Notes: generated by a model not told the origin, from the sequence alone. A stretch of 64,000 nt of DNA from Icerya purchasi (GCA_039619475.1 CM077115.1:182186106-182250105); one strand, 5' to 3'; positions 23,227-36,859 are shown, counted from the first letter of the stretch. Numbers and translations are program-made.

Positions 23227-26192
23227 TTTTTTAAGGGAACGTGTATAACGACTTATTTATATTATTAAAAGCACTTCATTTCATTCGTATCGAACACGAT
23301 TTCCCGCCCACAGGACTTCAATATCTTCATGTGTGCATCTCACCCCTCATAGACGTCCGTCAGTTTTTCTTTTCGTACAATTAACCTTCGCCAAAATTTA
23401 AAAACTGCATTGCCCCTAAATTTCGACCACAGTCTAATGCACATTTCATTTTCACATCGAGAGTTAAATGTTTCGCTTAGTTCTTCGAAAAATGCTTGTC
23501 ACTTTAAGCGCGACGCAGAAACGTTACAGATTACCTTTCGGGACATTTCGTCAATAACTTTACATCGTACAATATTAAAGAAATCAAGCAAGCAGTAATC
23601 GAAACAACTTGCAAAATGAATCCGAGATTTACCTGGTATAGAACCACGCAGATTTACGATCGAGTTGCCTAGTGAGCCGGAAAAGTCGCCAGTTATTAAA
23701 TAATATAAAAATCGACAGAAAAAAAAAAAAAATAGCTGCTCGATCATTAAACGGATATAGCACGGTTTGTTTATAACGCACGATGTTAGTGACGCAAACG
23801 GAATTTCGCACCATCTCGGGTGAGCGAGGACAGAGCGATGTCCGAAAATCGAGTTTAATTCGAGGTGGTATCTGATCGCTGCAAAAGCTAGCAATCACTT
23901 TTTTTCCTCCTTCTTTCACATTTCCAGCCGTTCCGCTATTCCAGCGACATAGACTCGCAGATATTTTCTAGCGTTCGATTTAGGTGCAACTGATGACCCG
24001 AAAATAACTGTCCAACTTCCGCGTCACGTTACTCGAACGATGACAGGGCACACGGGCATAACTCTTAACAACACTTTAGAGTAATTATTGCGATCGCGCC
24101 AGCAAGATTTCCCGGTTAATGAGAGGAAGCACGGTAAACCTACACTCAGAAGAACGGTGCTATCACCAGACGCAAAAATACCCGGTGGTGCAGATTATTG
24201 CACGCATTATCACACGGATGATATTAAATGTCTGCGTCCGATGTTGTTTGAAAAACAACTCACTAATCGTGACCAGACACGCTGAGTCCAGTTAACCCGT
24301 ACCCAACGGGCATGTGACGTCATAACTTTTGGCAGCGAACGAGGGACACAGATCGGCCATCGAAAACGAAAAGGAAGAGCAGTTATCGTAATTAAAAAGC
24401 CGTATTTTCACTTTCACTAATTTCAGTCGAAGGAGCCGATGGCCGCGAGTAGTGCACGGCTCGTACCGACGTACTATGGTACACGTTGGTGCGCCAGTGA
24501 TGGCGTCAATAGTCCGTGATTAGGAGGTGTAATGATCAAAGCGATTAAGCGGCATCTCAGGTACCGGTCAGCGAGTAAATTTTGATTGGAAATCGGTCGA
24601 CTGGCAGGTACAAATATAATAAGTACTGCGATGAACGAGGACAGCAGCTGCGGAAAAGGAGTAAACGAAAGCGGGAAAAATACGTGACTGACCTCATCGG
24701 AACCCCTGCCGGTGGTGGTGCTGGTGCTGGGCAAGTTTTAGTGCGTTGTTGTATTTCGATATTAACTTAGGCCGAAGAGACGTGGCATCAGTGCAATATT
24801 ATTGCCAAGTGTTGCAGCGTGTTCGCGATGTATATCTCGCTTTTCGTGCAACGCTCAAATTTAATCACGAATTCCCTTCATTGACCAATTAAAACGAAAG
24901 CCATCTTCTCGCTAATAATGCAAAACAGATTCACTTTTTAAATAGCTTCCTTGCGAAAAACGCCTTCCGCTGCTTAATTAATACCGCCGTTATCACTACT
25001 ATCATTATTATGATTATTATTATCATTATGCAATGCTGTTCTAGTCGACTCACTCTAGAGCATCAAATGGTTTCTTCCTTTTTTTTTTTTTTTTTTTTTT
25101 GCTATTCTGGTCACATCATAATTGCGGAAAAGAAATATTCTTCAGGAAGTATGTACTATTTTTAACGATTCGTGGTCAGCTTAGGTACAGAGTTGCACGG
25201 TTGCTAATTAAATGTTTCGAAGAAGGTCCTGAAAAGGGAGATTGCTGCCATCTGACAGAAATGTTATTCCAGTTAGTTAGGTATATAAATGTGTCTGCCA
25301 AGCGAAAGGAATTCCAATTCCGCTCTGTCGCACACTGAAAGTATCGAAAATTATCATCACATGCTCTGCTCGGTTGATGTTCGTAGCGGTAAAGCTCAAA
25401 TTGAAAAAGAACTTAATTTTTTTCTCTTTTTTACCCTTTCATCTCCCCCGATCGTATACGTACGATTGACAATTTTATATCTCGTTTCGGCTAAAAGTTC
25501 GCAGCCATAAAAAATGGCAAAAATGACCAGCTTTTTACTAAGCATCAAACTGGTGGAATATGTCGGATCTATTTCATGAAAACGAGTTGCGTTAAATTCA
25601 CAAGACCTGATCGACACTGATGCCACAAGGTTAAAAATTAATGGTTCTTAAATCTCGACCAGAACCGAATTTTCCGATTCTTCCGATTAAACTTACTTAT
25701 CCCACTATCATCGCTGACGGTTCGTACAGTCAAAGAAAATTGATTCCGTCTTTTTTTTCCTACTGCTTGAATTAAATTTTAAGTCTTTAAAATTTCCGCC
25801 CTTCTGTTCAATTTTCAATGCAGAATTTATCCTACGCGCTGTTCCGTTTACTTCCTCCTTTATATCCTTCAAAGTGTCACAGATTTTAGAAGTTGTTCTG
25901 CAAGCTGTTCTCTCCTTTTTCCGATTATATTACAAATCTCACAGAGATGCTTTTACATTTAGCAGACAGCTCTGCTGGCCATTTAGCCATTAAAGATAAG
26001 TAGTTAGTTTAGCCCATTCCTCCACTTTTAGAAACAGACTTTAGGCGTTTTTCTAGCTCGCAATCTCCTTGCGTTTAAAGACTCATTCCAGATTATCATT
26101 TAACTCATATTCTTCTTTATTTTTCACTTCTGATACATTTAGTCTCTTCATTCAACTACCTCTTTCTCGCCGTCTACGGTTTTCTAGGCACT
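23227..26192. other. Unassigned DNA, less AT-rich in 23280-25000
   Basis: Contains a CRE-like TGACGTCA palindrome at 24315-24322 and a T23 run at 25078-25100. Many short frames exist on both strands, but none shows a recognisable domain or a consistent exon structure. I do not call a gene. Confidence 0.4.
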
Positions 26193-26458
26193 TCCTCTTT
26201 AGTGGTTAAAGTGCTTGCCTACCAAATCAGCGGTCGCGGGTTTTCAGACTTGTCTCGTCCCGGATGGATCCAAGTCGCTCTCAATTTTGTACCTAATATG
26301 TAATTGAACTGGGTACCAGAGAAATCTGGAAAAGTAAAGGCGGCCGAAAGAAAGGAACTGGTCTCCCTGCTCTGATTAGTACCGTTGAGGTAGTACATTG
26401 TAAACCTTAACTTCACAATCCATGAAATCTTATCAAGGATATGGGGCATTCTTTCCTT

Positions 26459-26460
<2 letters not shown>
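26193..26460 (+). mobile_element. tRNA-derived SINE, longest copy
   Basis: The head TTTAGTGGTTAAAGTGCTTGCCTACC is followed by GCGGTCGCGGGTTTTCAGAC, a box-B-like segment. The body has CCAAGTCGCTC, GGGTACCAGAGAAATCTGG, AAAGTAAAGGCGGCCGAAAG and GGAACTGGTCTCC, then TAGTACATTGTAAACC and TTAACTTCACAATCCATG. It matches 9247-9500 (inverted) and 12252-12475 block for block. The 3' end runs straight into the TA microsatellite at 26461. Confidence 0.85.

Positions 26461-26511
<51 letters not shown>
26461..26511. repeat. (TA)n microsatellite following the SINE
   Basis: About 50 bases of alternating TA, then a second TA/TG tract at 26535-26585. The 79-codon frame of mostly Y and I across this region is an artefact of the repeat. 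Confidence 0.95.
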
Positions 26512-26514
<3 letters not shown>

Positions 26515-26532
26515 GTGTGCATGTTTGTATAC

Positions 26533-26570
<38 letters not shown>

Positions 26571-26902
26571 TTGTATATATATGTGTGTCCTTCGACGTGC
26601 CATGAGTACTACTCCTTTATCACCACATGATACTTCTATAACACTTATTATAGAAGTTTAGTTCACTGCGTTCTTTCAAAAAAAAAATTATAATTTACCG
26701 GTTTGTGTATTAATTTCCATTAAAACTTCTTTTAAAAAACGCAACACAGTTTCAAAAGCGCAACAGGATTTTCATATATATTACCCCCCCCCCCCCCGGA
26801 CGGCGTAAGAATGATACACTTATTAATGTGTATTGCAATGCAAACAAAGATTAGACAGTTTTATACGTGATGGAATTTGTTATATTATCATCGCATTAAT
26901 GT

Positions 26903-27057
26903 AAAGAAAGTAAAGCAAGTCTCATATATATCCTCGATAAAGGGTATCATGGATTATGGAATTAAACTTTTTACGATGTACTTAAGTATCTAATGGATCT
27001 AAAGAGAATACTAGGACAGTTCCTTTCTATACTTTTGGATTATCCGCCTTTACTTTA
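26903..27057 (-). mobile_element. tRNA-derived SINE, 3' half only
   Basis: The minus strand gives AAAGTAAAGGCGGATAATCC, GAAAGGAACTGTCC and TTTAATTCCATAATCCATGATA, matching the second half of the SINE at 26193. The tRNA-like head is absent. It lies about 440 bp from the full copy, in the opposite orientation. Confidence 0.65.
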
Positions 27058-28279
27058 TGAAAAAATGAAAAAAAGTAAAAAACATTTACAGGAAAATCTT
27101 AGAATCAGTGAATCAGATAAAGAGCATCTGATGGTAAAAATTTGCCCTTTAAACACATGAAAGTCATGAACATGTCTTATGGATCCGCTTTCATGTTAAA
27201 ATTAGTCGTGGGCTATTGGCGAGTCAGTGTCTTGTTCAAATATCGAAAATCCAATTGAGAACATTCGGTTTTATCCATCAAGTATTTAAATTTTTAGAGT
27301 AGAACATAAAACAGTCATTCGGTTTTTATTAAAATACAAAAATATTCATACTGAGAAACGGATTGCGATTGTACAATTTATAACGGTCAACAAAAGGTGT
27401 CCGTTAATTAAATTACGAGAAATGCAAATCTGTGTATTCAAATATTCAAAATGTCAGAACGCCGGTACACAGGTGTGCTGTTAATTATCGGAAGTAGAAA
27501 TGGGTTGTTTTTATTCGGATATAAATTGAACGTCACGCACTCAAGTTCGATATAAACTGCCGACCATCAGGAATTTTCAAGTCAACGTTTAAATCACACT
27601 CGCGAGAAGAATGATCGGAATCATACAGAATGTCTGTTTTCACAAATGCCTCTATCGATCAGAAAAATTTCGAAATCCCCGTTCAAAGGGTTTACCTCCT
27701 CCGTATATGCTATAGTCGAGGGGATGGCACAATGAGACAAAAACTGTTTAATTTTCCAGCGTTTTTTTTTTTTATCATTATTATTATTATTATTATTATT
27801 TTATAAAGTATATTCGACCCCTCTCTTTTTCTACATTACATTGACTTACATCCTCATAGTATCACTAAATTACAGCAGAAACTTATTAAATTAATTAAGT
27901 ATCGAAAACTTACTCAAGAATCAGCCCATCCACTGATGAAAACCTAAAAAAAAAGATCAATGGGCGGTTCCAGTGAGAACCGTTTACCGATGGGCCATGC
28001 GCAGTTATTCAGTTATATTTATTTTCTTACTTATTTTTGGAAAAATACGATTCTTGTTTTATTTAATTTTTAATTATTGAACTGTTCACCCGTATATGCT
28101 ACTGAACAGGTTTTCTCTAAAATGTCCTAATAAAGTATGATCGTAACAGAGGTTTCGGGACGCTATTACGATAAAAAAAAAAAAAGGAAAAGTAGTAGGA
28201 AATAATTAAAACGAGTATTAATGTGTATGTGCCATGCAATGAAAAACAACGAATTGTATATATATACGTATATACATAT

Positions 28280-28337
<58 letters not shown>

Positions 28338-30759
28338 GGCCATCATTATCCGGTTAGCAGTACGGTTCTTATTCTAAATATTTTTAACAACCTCTAGGGA
28401 ACGTACACATATTTAAAGAAATGTTACATAAAATAGAATAATTTTTTCCGCGAATATTATATAAAATAACGTAAATAACAATAATTTCTAACTGAATATG
28501 TAGAATTTTCAGTTCACGGCATATTATCATTAAGCTTGTGTTTCACATGAATACAAAAAAAGATTAATGTCAGCTGATTAATTTACATAAAATACAAATG
28601 TGACGACCGTATAAGATTTTTGAGTTCGACCAATTGGAGGCATCTATTATTATAATAACAGAAAGATAAAAGATCATAAATGTAAATAGACCGTTAGATG
28701 TTAAATTACTGAAGGTTGAGCTAACTAGCAAATTGCAAAAGCCAGAATGAATTTTTAATGATTATAAATGAGAAGATAAATATGTATCACAGTTATTTAT
28801 CAAAAGTAGTATATAATATTTGTTTCGTAAACGAAAAATGAAACTGGAAGTTTAAACAAATAGTATATATTTTTAAAATTAACCTGGCGTATTCTCGAAT
28901 ATTTTTTAATAAACCGTCGTCATTGTAGAGGAGATATTTTGTAATAGATAAATCGATGTTATTGTTTTTCGTTGGCGGATTTTAAATATCATTTTTGTTA
29001 ATGCGCTGCGTAAAAATGTTGAAAGCCGTTGAATATTCAAATGTTATAAAGCGGCCATCAGTTTTGGTGTCCAACGAATATCATGATCCCGGTGTCAATT
29101 TCGATCGTTTTTTTATATTTCATACCGGCAAACGTCCGGTGCGCTATTCGAGTGTCGCCAAAAATGTTGTGCCGGTACGTACCCATAGCACCGTAGATGT
29201 ATGAAGTAACGCTTCAGACAGACTGAAAAAATACCGTCAGAGTTAAAAAATGTTCGACTATGACCAGCATCGTTTGACAATTTACATTTCAACCATTTAC
29301 CACCGAGGAATGACGTGAACGAAAACGCTCTGATGCACGGTCGAACGTTTTTCAGAGTATGCGAAAGTCGATCTCTGTTTTTGGTGCATTTCTGGACTTC
29401 GTAAACTCCAGTTTAAGGTAGCTTTTCGACGGTGGATTGCGCTGATTGGCTTATTTAAATTTAACGGGGTCGGTTTTTATATTTCATTCGTGCAACTCAC
29501 CAAGTTAAAAGCAGTTCGTGTTATTTCTTGATCGTTTGCTAAAGTCGCACTATTGACCGCGACATCGATTAATCCAGCCGGAGCGAATTTCGTTTTGCTG
29601 CGAAAGGACTTTCTAATTGGAACGATGACCGTCATGAAACTTTCGCCGCTTCTGCAGTTACTATGTACTGGGGACATCATTTATAGAGTTGGTTGGAAGA
29701 GATAGTGAAATTAATTGAAGTAACCTCGATGGAGGTCGTTGAAGCGATAAGGGGCAAAAATTAAAAGCGGAAGAAAATGTTCGTGTTTTTTTCTTATACT
29801 TTTTTTTAGGAATGAATGACGAAATAGGCCACCTGCTTTCTGTACAAAAGGTAGGTCCGTTGTTCGCAGATGAAAACAAAAATGATGTCCAGCAGCGTGC
29901 AAAAGGCCATTGCTGCTGGAAAAACTCGCGTACAAATACTTATCCGGTTCCGTGCAAGTAGCACGTCGTCGAAGGCTCCAGCCTATCTCTCGTTCGCCCT
30001 CTCTGAAAACGGCTGACACTTCCCTTCCTAACCGAATTACCAGAATATTTCCGGCATCTGTTGAAAATTCGTTTGATGTATCCTCACTGGCGGCTCAAAG
30101 AGAAACTGAAGAATTTTCCGAATTCTGTTTAACCCCGCTCCCCTCCTTGGGCGTGTTGGAGAAACAGTTATTTCGGAATAGTTCTCAGTTCGCCCTGCTG
30201 CCTCTTTGCACCAGGTGTAGCCGGAATGAGAACGAATGAGAAGAAATTAAAAATAAAATCGTCGAAACCCCGTTCTTTAAAAAGACCGTTATTTCTAAAG
30301 CTCGCTACGTCATCAATCGGTATGGCAACTCGGTCACTCGGTAAATGTACTAGTATTAATTTATAAAACAAGTACTAGGGCGGTGGCGTACGGGATTATC
30401 TGCGAATATTTTTTTCTTCAAATTCCTTCGTGTCGGACGACTGAAACAGCTAGCGGCTTGTTTATAGGGTGCTGTTCGTTTCTTTCCACTTTTCTCCTTG
30501 ATTCGCTTCATATTTCTTACGATATCGCTTTGTAATGTTGCCTCTATTTTCACACTACTATAGCTCATTCGTTTCGTTCGAGAATTTTGAATACATCTCA
30601 ATCGGTTTTTCTATCCACTATTCGATTCAGTTTTTTCTTATTTTAGAGATTTCATTCGAACGAAATAAATTTACCGGATTCAATACAATCACGCATGTAT
30701 CATTTGAAGAAAACAATTTTTACGGCTGCAAAAATTTCTTGGCCCTGTTCATGCTGCAT
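27058..30759. other. Unassigned DNA with microsatellites
   Basis: Includes an ATT repeat (27775-27800) and a TA microsatellite (28288-28334). The block 28900-30500 is less AT-rich. The frames at 28995-29204 and 29910-30239 are open but unlike anything I recognise. No gene is called. Confidence 0.4.
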
Positions 30760-31597
30760 CTGAAAAGACACAGTCTTGGTCAAGAAAGGAGTTCGGCAAA
30801 AATGCGTATTGTCTCCGCTTCTTTTTAATTTGCACGCGGAGACAAAATCGTTAAATGAAGACGATGGAGAGTAAATGGTGTTACCATTAATAACATGCGA
30901 TATGTGCTGATAACAGTTTGATTAACAGTCAAATTTCCAATGATGGTAAACGAAATCGTTGGTATAGTGAAGAACGTGGACTATATTGATATTCAAAAAT
31001 AAAAGTGATAACGTTCTATAAAAAAAAACAAGAAAATTTGAATTAAAAATTAAAGACGAAAAGTTGGAACAGGTTACGTCGCTTACATACTTAGGCACAA
31101 TTCTTGATGAAAGCTGTATAGAGTCGTATAATTTATAGGGATGATGAAAAATTTATTCACCAGAAATGGAATTACGACTTAGACACTCCTGAAGTGTTAC
31201 TACATTTTACTCGATTCTGCTATATAATTTTGAATATCTTGAGCAATGGATCGCGTACACTATGGATAAACGTATTGAGGCTTTCGAGCTCTGTCGACCG
31301 ACGTATTTTAAAAATCCCACGGATCCGAAAAATATAACAAACAATGAAGTCCTCAACCGAATAAGAAAAATCACCGAAGTTGCTGAACCACATCAAAGCA
31401 AGGAAACTAAGCTGTCTTGACCGCATCGTTTTGGGAAATACAAAATAATCCTGGGCTGATTAAAGAAGGTAAATTCGAAGAGAAAAGATCAATAGGAAGG
31501 CCACTTAATTTTAAAAGATGGTTCGGTTGCGCGTTAATAGATATACTCAGAGATCAACAGGTGCCGTCATTAGCGTATGAAGAAGAAGAAAAATTTC
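30760..31597 (+). mobile_element. Endonuclease-RT type LINE, 5'-truncated and broken (plus strand)
   Basis: From 30775 the frame reads KKGVRQKCVLSPLLFNLHAE, the RT motif preceding the catalytic site. Next is VNGVTINNMRYVLITV, where the expected YADD is destroyed by a small deletion. WYSEERGLY and SKIKVITFYKK follow. Near 31060-31110 comes KLEQVTSLTYLGTILDES, then YSILLYNFEYLEQW and IEAFELCRPTYFKN. The end is IKEGKFEEKRSIGRPLNFK. The coding remnant stops at a GAAGAAGAAGAA tract (31578-31593), a triplet tail like those of the related copies at 15088 and 61961. Stops and frameshifts throughout. Confidence 0.8.
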
Positions 31598-32447
31598 TTT
31601 AGCCCAACTTGTTCCCCTCGTCATCCTCTTTGACTCCTAACGACGAATACACGTATTCGGTATAACACACCCAAGACTTTCTTCGCTGTCCCCGTGCACC
31701 TTTCCCATATCGTAGTTAACTCAAAATGGGGAAAAAATGAGCGGTATAATAAAGAGGCGAAGATAATAAACTAGTTTAGCGATTAAAGCGAGCAGCAACA
31801 GATCCTCACCTTTTCTCTCGATAGGATTTGTAGGCCGCCAAGTGAAATTTCAGAAAGTAGTCCATTCTCGACCAACGGAGTCTTTTGACGATTCATAATG
31901 CAAATCCAAAAGAACTAAGCAGGATCTGAATTCCTTCGGGAATTCTGCGTGAACCACAAAATTACTTTAGTTCGGCACGATAGACACCGGAGCGCTTCAA
32001 CCGTTGCGCATGCGTCACTAAGCATGGAAACACGTAAAGTCGAAACAAACATCGGTGCAACTACTTCGGAATTTTCATAACCAGCGCATAAGCGTGGTTC
32101 TCCAAAAAAATAAAAAAACAAAAAAAAAAATTTATCCGAAAGCGACTTACATCGCAATAATATTGAATCTAACGGACTCGGTAATTATTTATATTCCTAA
32201 CGGACACTACGTAATTAAGTATTTTTCTGGTTTTTTTTTAGAAATAGTCGTTAAAAAATGTGTAACAGTCGAGGTACACTGGTGGATTAACTCGGCTGCC
32301 TTTGTGGAATGTGGCCTTTTTTATTAATTAATGATGAAAGAAGATTCTAAGGTATATCCTAATTGCAAGAAGTCGTTTAATTACGTTAATAGCGCTATAA
32401 AAAAGCGTATTTCTAAATGATGGACTGACAATAGGCGGCGTGATTGT
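31598..32447. other. Unassigned DNA
   Basis: No recognisable coding or repeat structure apart from A-rich runs near 32105-32130. Confidence 0.45.
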
Positions 32448-33270
32448 TTAACTAAGACACACGCGCAAAATAAATAACACTTGTCTGCAAAAAAAAAAAA
32501 AATGTCTCTGCTGATTCACGTTGCTGATTCGAGGGAATTCGGTTTTGAAGTATTGAATGCCTTCACTATCCCTGTTCATGGCTCCAGCTTTATATGTAGC
32601 AGCGGTAAAAAAATGTTTTTTTTCACTTTGAACTAAAGGTTCTTCTTTTGCACGCTTAACTGCAGGCATCAAACTCGCTATTTTTGGCCAATTTTTCACT
32701 ACGTAGTGCTTATCTCTTGCGCGACTGTTCCACTCGCATAAAAACAACAGAATTTTGTCTATCCTTCTTGCAATCCAGTTAACATTGCTACAACTGTCAG
32801 ATCAGCACATATGTTCCACGTGTACTGTGAATATTGAATAATTTCCAATAACAATTTCATATTTCCGTAATTTTTTTTCATGTTTGTTGCATGTGCTAGG
32901 GGAATTGAAGGATATTTATTGCATTGTGAAGTAATACAGAGCTATTAAACTGATTTTGGACCAATCAATAAAAAGTCGCCATTCCTCTGATCCTTCGGGA
33001 AAACCCATTTTTTGTAGAATCCCTTTAGCATCATTACAAATTACCAAATCACCCTCCTTTGGTGAAATAACTCAAAAAATATTCTTGTCTGTTACGAAAA
33101 TATGAGATGACGTTCGTATTTTTATCTAACAAATTCCATTGCTGTAATCTTGATCCGAGAAGTTGAACCTTAGATTTTGAGAGTCCTAAATCGCGAACAA
33201 GGTCATTCAAATCAGATTGCGTAAGAAGTGGAGGTTTTGCTAAGTCTGTATATAATGATGAAGAAGTAGA
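32448..33270 (-). pseudogene. Broken copy of an expanded, transposon-associated insect gene family
   Basis: The minus strand carries ordered blocks in shifting frames. First is LTQSDLNDLVRDLGLSKSK, then VQLLGSRLQQWNLLDK and an FFLSYF-like segment. Next come MKLLLE-like sequence and a region ending in LQEG-type sequence, and then an open stretch from 32747 reading FLCEWNSRARDKHYVVKNWP. It ends with EGIQYFKTEFPRISN. This order recalls a large family of uncharacterised proteins dispersed in aphid and other invertebrate genomes, recalled from memory and not checked. Several stops and frameshifts, and an A/T-run expansion near 32489-32501, show it is dead. The C-terminal third of the family is missing. 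Confidence 0.6.
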
Positions 33271-34745
33271 GGGATTAACTAAGTGTAGTATAAGCGTCTA
33301 TGATATCGTTCTCTCTCTTTCTATCAGTGCGAGTGTCATTTTTGTGTGTATAAATACGATCTGAACTGAATAAAGCACCGTTAATGCAAGGACAGACAAA
33401 ATATGTGTATAATTTTGAGCTATTAAAAAAAAAACACATTTTAAATAAATATATATGTGATAGCACAAAAAATGGAAAGCAAATCTGGATTCAGCAAGTT
33501 AAACTCCTCATATTCATCATATTTTTATTTAAAGGAGGATTTCGTTGCAGTGTAATCATTCGGCAAACGATGATTATTAATATAAAACGAATTTTTCTTT
33601 TGTTCTTAACACCGGCAGAGAAGGCACAAATTAAAGGTTAAAAATTGTAACATGGCCAATTTTTTTAAATTTAATAATGAGGTCGTTCGTTCGATGTTTT
33701 TAATTTTCTTACAGGAATTAAAGTGCCAGAAGGAAAAAATTTTCGACGCACGGAACATCGATGTATCGAACATCGAAGCAAAAATTTACATTTTCTCGAC
33801 AGCGAATGTATTCGGACAAACGAACGCGAAAACATCTTACGAGGATAATTAATCAAAGTTGGTGACAACAAATGGCACTGTTTACTCTAAACAGCACCGG
33901 ATCTTAAGGTGGCTTTTTTCGCGGAGACCTTTTTTATCATTTTTTCCTTAAGCGCGCAAAAGTAAAGCTGTAAGCGTATTGAAACTCAAAGGATTATCGC
34001 CGAAAGTGAAAGCAAGCAGAACCGACACTGCGCAACACACTGAACAGAGATCAAAGGAAAACGCGTAAAACCGGACGTAGGATGTAATTACAAAAAGTTC
34101 CGGCGGGAGTAGCTTGCTCGAAAGTAAATCGACCGAAAACGGTTTCAGTGTCGCACTTTGGGGAGCATTTAAATTGAAGGCGGATCCCTGCCGACAGCCA
34201 CTTAAAGGTAATCAAGAGAAAGAGTAGAGAGAAAGATGCGTTACCAAGCCGTGAGAAGGGACAGCGACCTCGGGAGTTACAGCATTTATCTTTATTTGTA
34301 GTATAAGTTAAATTTTTAATGGTAAACGCGAGAAATGTAAATTTGTCAAATCGCACGAAGGAAGAAGCACAAAAAATTTGTAGTAGGCGGAAGCCTTTGA
34401 GGGGTAAAGGCGATAGAGCGGTTGCGGAGGAGAAAAGATAAGCAAATAAATTTGCGCGGTAGAATTCGTCTTAGAAAAGGCAGAAAAAAAATGCTGAGAA
34501 GAAATGAAATATACCGAGCAGCACTGTTTGACCGGGCTGGCCTTTAAAAGCCGTTATAATATAATTAAAGACGGTCGAGAGAGACTACGCTGTTTTTTCC
34601 TTTCGACCATAAATGTCGTTGTTAATTTATAAAGCTGTAAAAGCTCGACTTTTATTATTACTATTATCATTGTGATGATGGTGATGCTGACGAAATATAC
34701 TATTACTATTATTATTATTATTATTATTATTACTATTATTATTAC

Positions 34746-34822
<77 letters not shown>

Positions 34823-36846
34823 GCGCCATTATCATTATTGCACGTCGGAAGATAAAGCTGGAAGTCAGAGGGAAATGGAGGAGTGGACAATTTCTAATGG
34901 GACACTTTTAGTGTCTCTTTCGTAATTAAAAAGTTAGTTTATCTAGCAAACGAAATTTTGTTACCGCTGTAGAAGCTTTTTATATCGGTTCTTCCTTTTG
35001 CGAGTCACCGGGACACTCTGTCGAAGCTAATTTTTTATCTCGAGCCACGATTCGAATTCGTACCGTTTCTACGAATAAATAAAGGAGAAAATTGTTTCTT
35101 CAGCCAACTAGAACTTCTTTTATTAAACACGCCTTATCTCGCGCTCTTTATGCTTTCTTAGCTGGCCCTGCTCTGTATTTCCGCATTTTTCTTGCTCCCA
35201 CCCCTCACCTCCAGCACATTATTATATTTTTTTCTTTTTCGCCTTTTTCAGATAAACGTCATAGCAATTTTTAACAGCGAGCTTTCGAGTGAAATTTATC
35301 GCAGCGCCAACTTTGAGAACAACGACGTTAATTTTAATAAGCGAAAACCGAGTATAAATGTGCCATTCGTTAATCCGGAATTTTCGCTATCCGTGTGTAG
35401 GCGTGTGGCAATTCGCAGTTCGACCTTTGCCTTTCTTTCTTTTTTCCGGTCTCGCACTACATTTGGCCGATTTGCAGACTTTAATTCTTTTCTCCTCCTC
35501 CACTCACCGCATCTAAGGGCTTAAAAGTTCCGATGGTATCATTAAAAAATCAGCAGCGGATTACAGAAACGATTACCACTCTTTCCCACCAAGTCAGTCA
35601 CTTATATGTCACGTCAAGTCAAATTACATTTTCATCAGTCAACCGCTTTCACGCTGGATCGGTCAGGCCGCTTTGTCCGCTATGTTTGTATTTCACGTAC
35701 TTTGTGTTCTCGTATTCATTTTTATCTTTTTTTTCATTATTATTTTTCTTCTTTCCAATTACGCTGGACACTTTCAAAGCATTTATTAGACGGTTAGAAA
35801 AAAGAAGAAAATGTCAAACCAGTAGGCGGATTCGTGCAATTATGAAGAACATTTTCAGCAAATGATGAAAACGAGTTTCATAATTCTTTCTAGAACGAAT
35901 CGCAGTCCGAAAATTTGTAAAATAAAATTTAAAAAAAGTAATAAAATCAAAATCGATACGAATATTCGTCCATGCTTTCATTTATGTGATCTTTATTATG
36001 ATTCGCAATTTGCCAGTCGTGTATAATTCACGATAACTTTCCGCCACAAAAAAATTAATCTACATCAGTATTAATTTACGATACAATAAAACTTTATGAA
36101 AGGTAAACAGCAATCACCTTAAATTTGATATCATTTTACCATAAATATCGATTTTCGGTTTAACCCTAGAACGCGAGTCAACATAAATTTTACGTGTACT
36201 CCACATTCAATCTTTGTGCCCCCGCGTTCGAGCTGTTGTCTCAACTATCCGTATATAGCTGAAGTTATTGTTAAGACCGTACGCCTGAAACGTGTTGTTA
36301 CTGTGTTCAGTTGCTCGTATTCACCTTCCATTGAAACCTTCTATACGTAAAGATTACGTATGTTTACCAATAAGCGCTATTTTGTATACAGGGAACCATA
36401 CCAGAACATTTTGCAAATTTTTTAATTCAACCGATACACGGGATCGAATAGAAATATTACTATCGTGTACCGTTACTTACGAATTTGTTGACAGAAAGAA
36501 AAACTAACTGCAGTTGGTACGATAAAAGGAAATAAACGAGAATTTCCAAAAGAATTTACAGATATTCGTTATAAGGATCGAAAAGTAGGATCAACTTTTT
36601 TTCTTATTTACCGAGTCATTGACAGCAATTTTTTACAAGACCAGAGATATTTGCTTTTATCGACTCAGTTTGATTCGGCCATAAATAGTACAACCGGAAA
36701 CCCTGAAATAATCCATAATTACAATTCAACAAAGGGTAGCATAGACGCCTACGGTCAAATGTGTCAACGTATGAATTGTATTAGAAAAAAAAAACGAAAG
36801 CCGCCTTGTTTTTTTTTTTTTTATAATATCACAAAATATGGGAGTT
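33271..36846. other. Unassigned DNA with a long ATT microsatellite
   Basis: Balanced-composition sequence (33880-36250) with many short open frames, none with a recognisable domain. The frames of 79-93 codons at 34554-34911 are the ATT repeat translated. Confidence 0.4.
34699..34821. repeat. (ATT)n microsatellite, ~120 bp
   Basis: Nearly perfect ATT repeat with a few ACT interruptions at the left end (for example TATTACTATT), then an uninterrupted run to 34821. Confidence 0.95.
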
Positions 36847-36847
36847 A

Positions 36848-36859
36848 TTAATGCCTAAT

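Noticed and set aside
24315..24322. TGACGTCA, a perfect CRE palindrome
   Set aside because: A single 8-base site with no recognisable gene nearby is not enough to call a promoter.
25800..26190. Minus-strand fragments resembling coding sequence (for example ICNIIGKRREQLAEQLL)
   Set aside because: Frames are short and broken and I could not match them to a family.
26422..26661. 79-codon plus-strand frame rich in Y and I
   Set aside because: It is a read-through of TA and TG microsatellites following the SINE.
28995..29204. 69-codon plus frame in a less AT-rich block
   Set aside because: No recognisable motif and no splice-site support.
34554..34911. Open frames of 79-93 codons made of I, N or mixed residues
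   Set aside because: They are translations of the ATT microsatellite on both strands.
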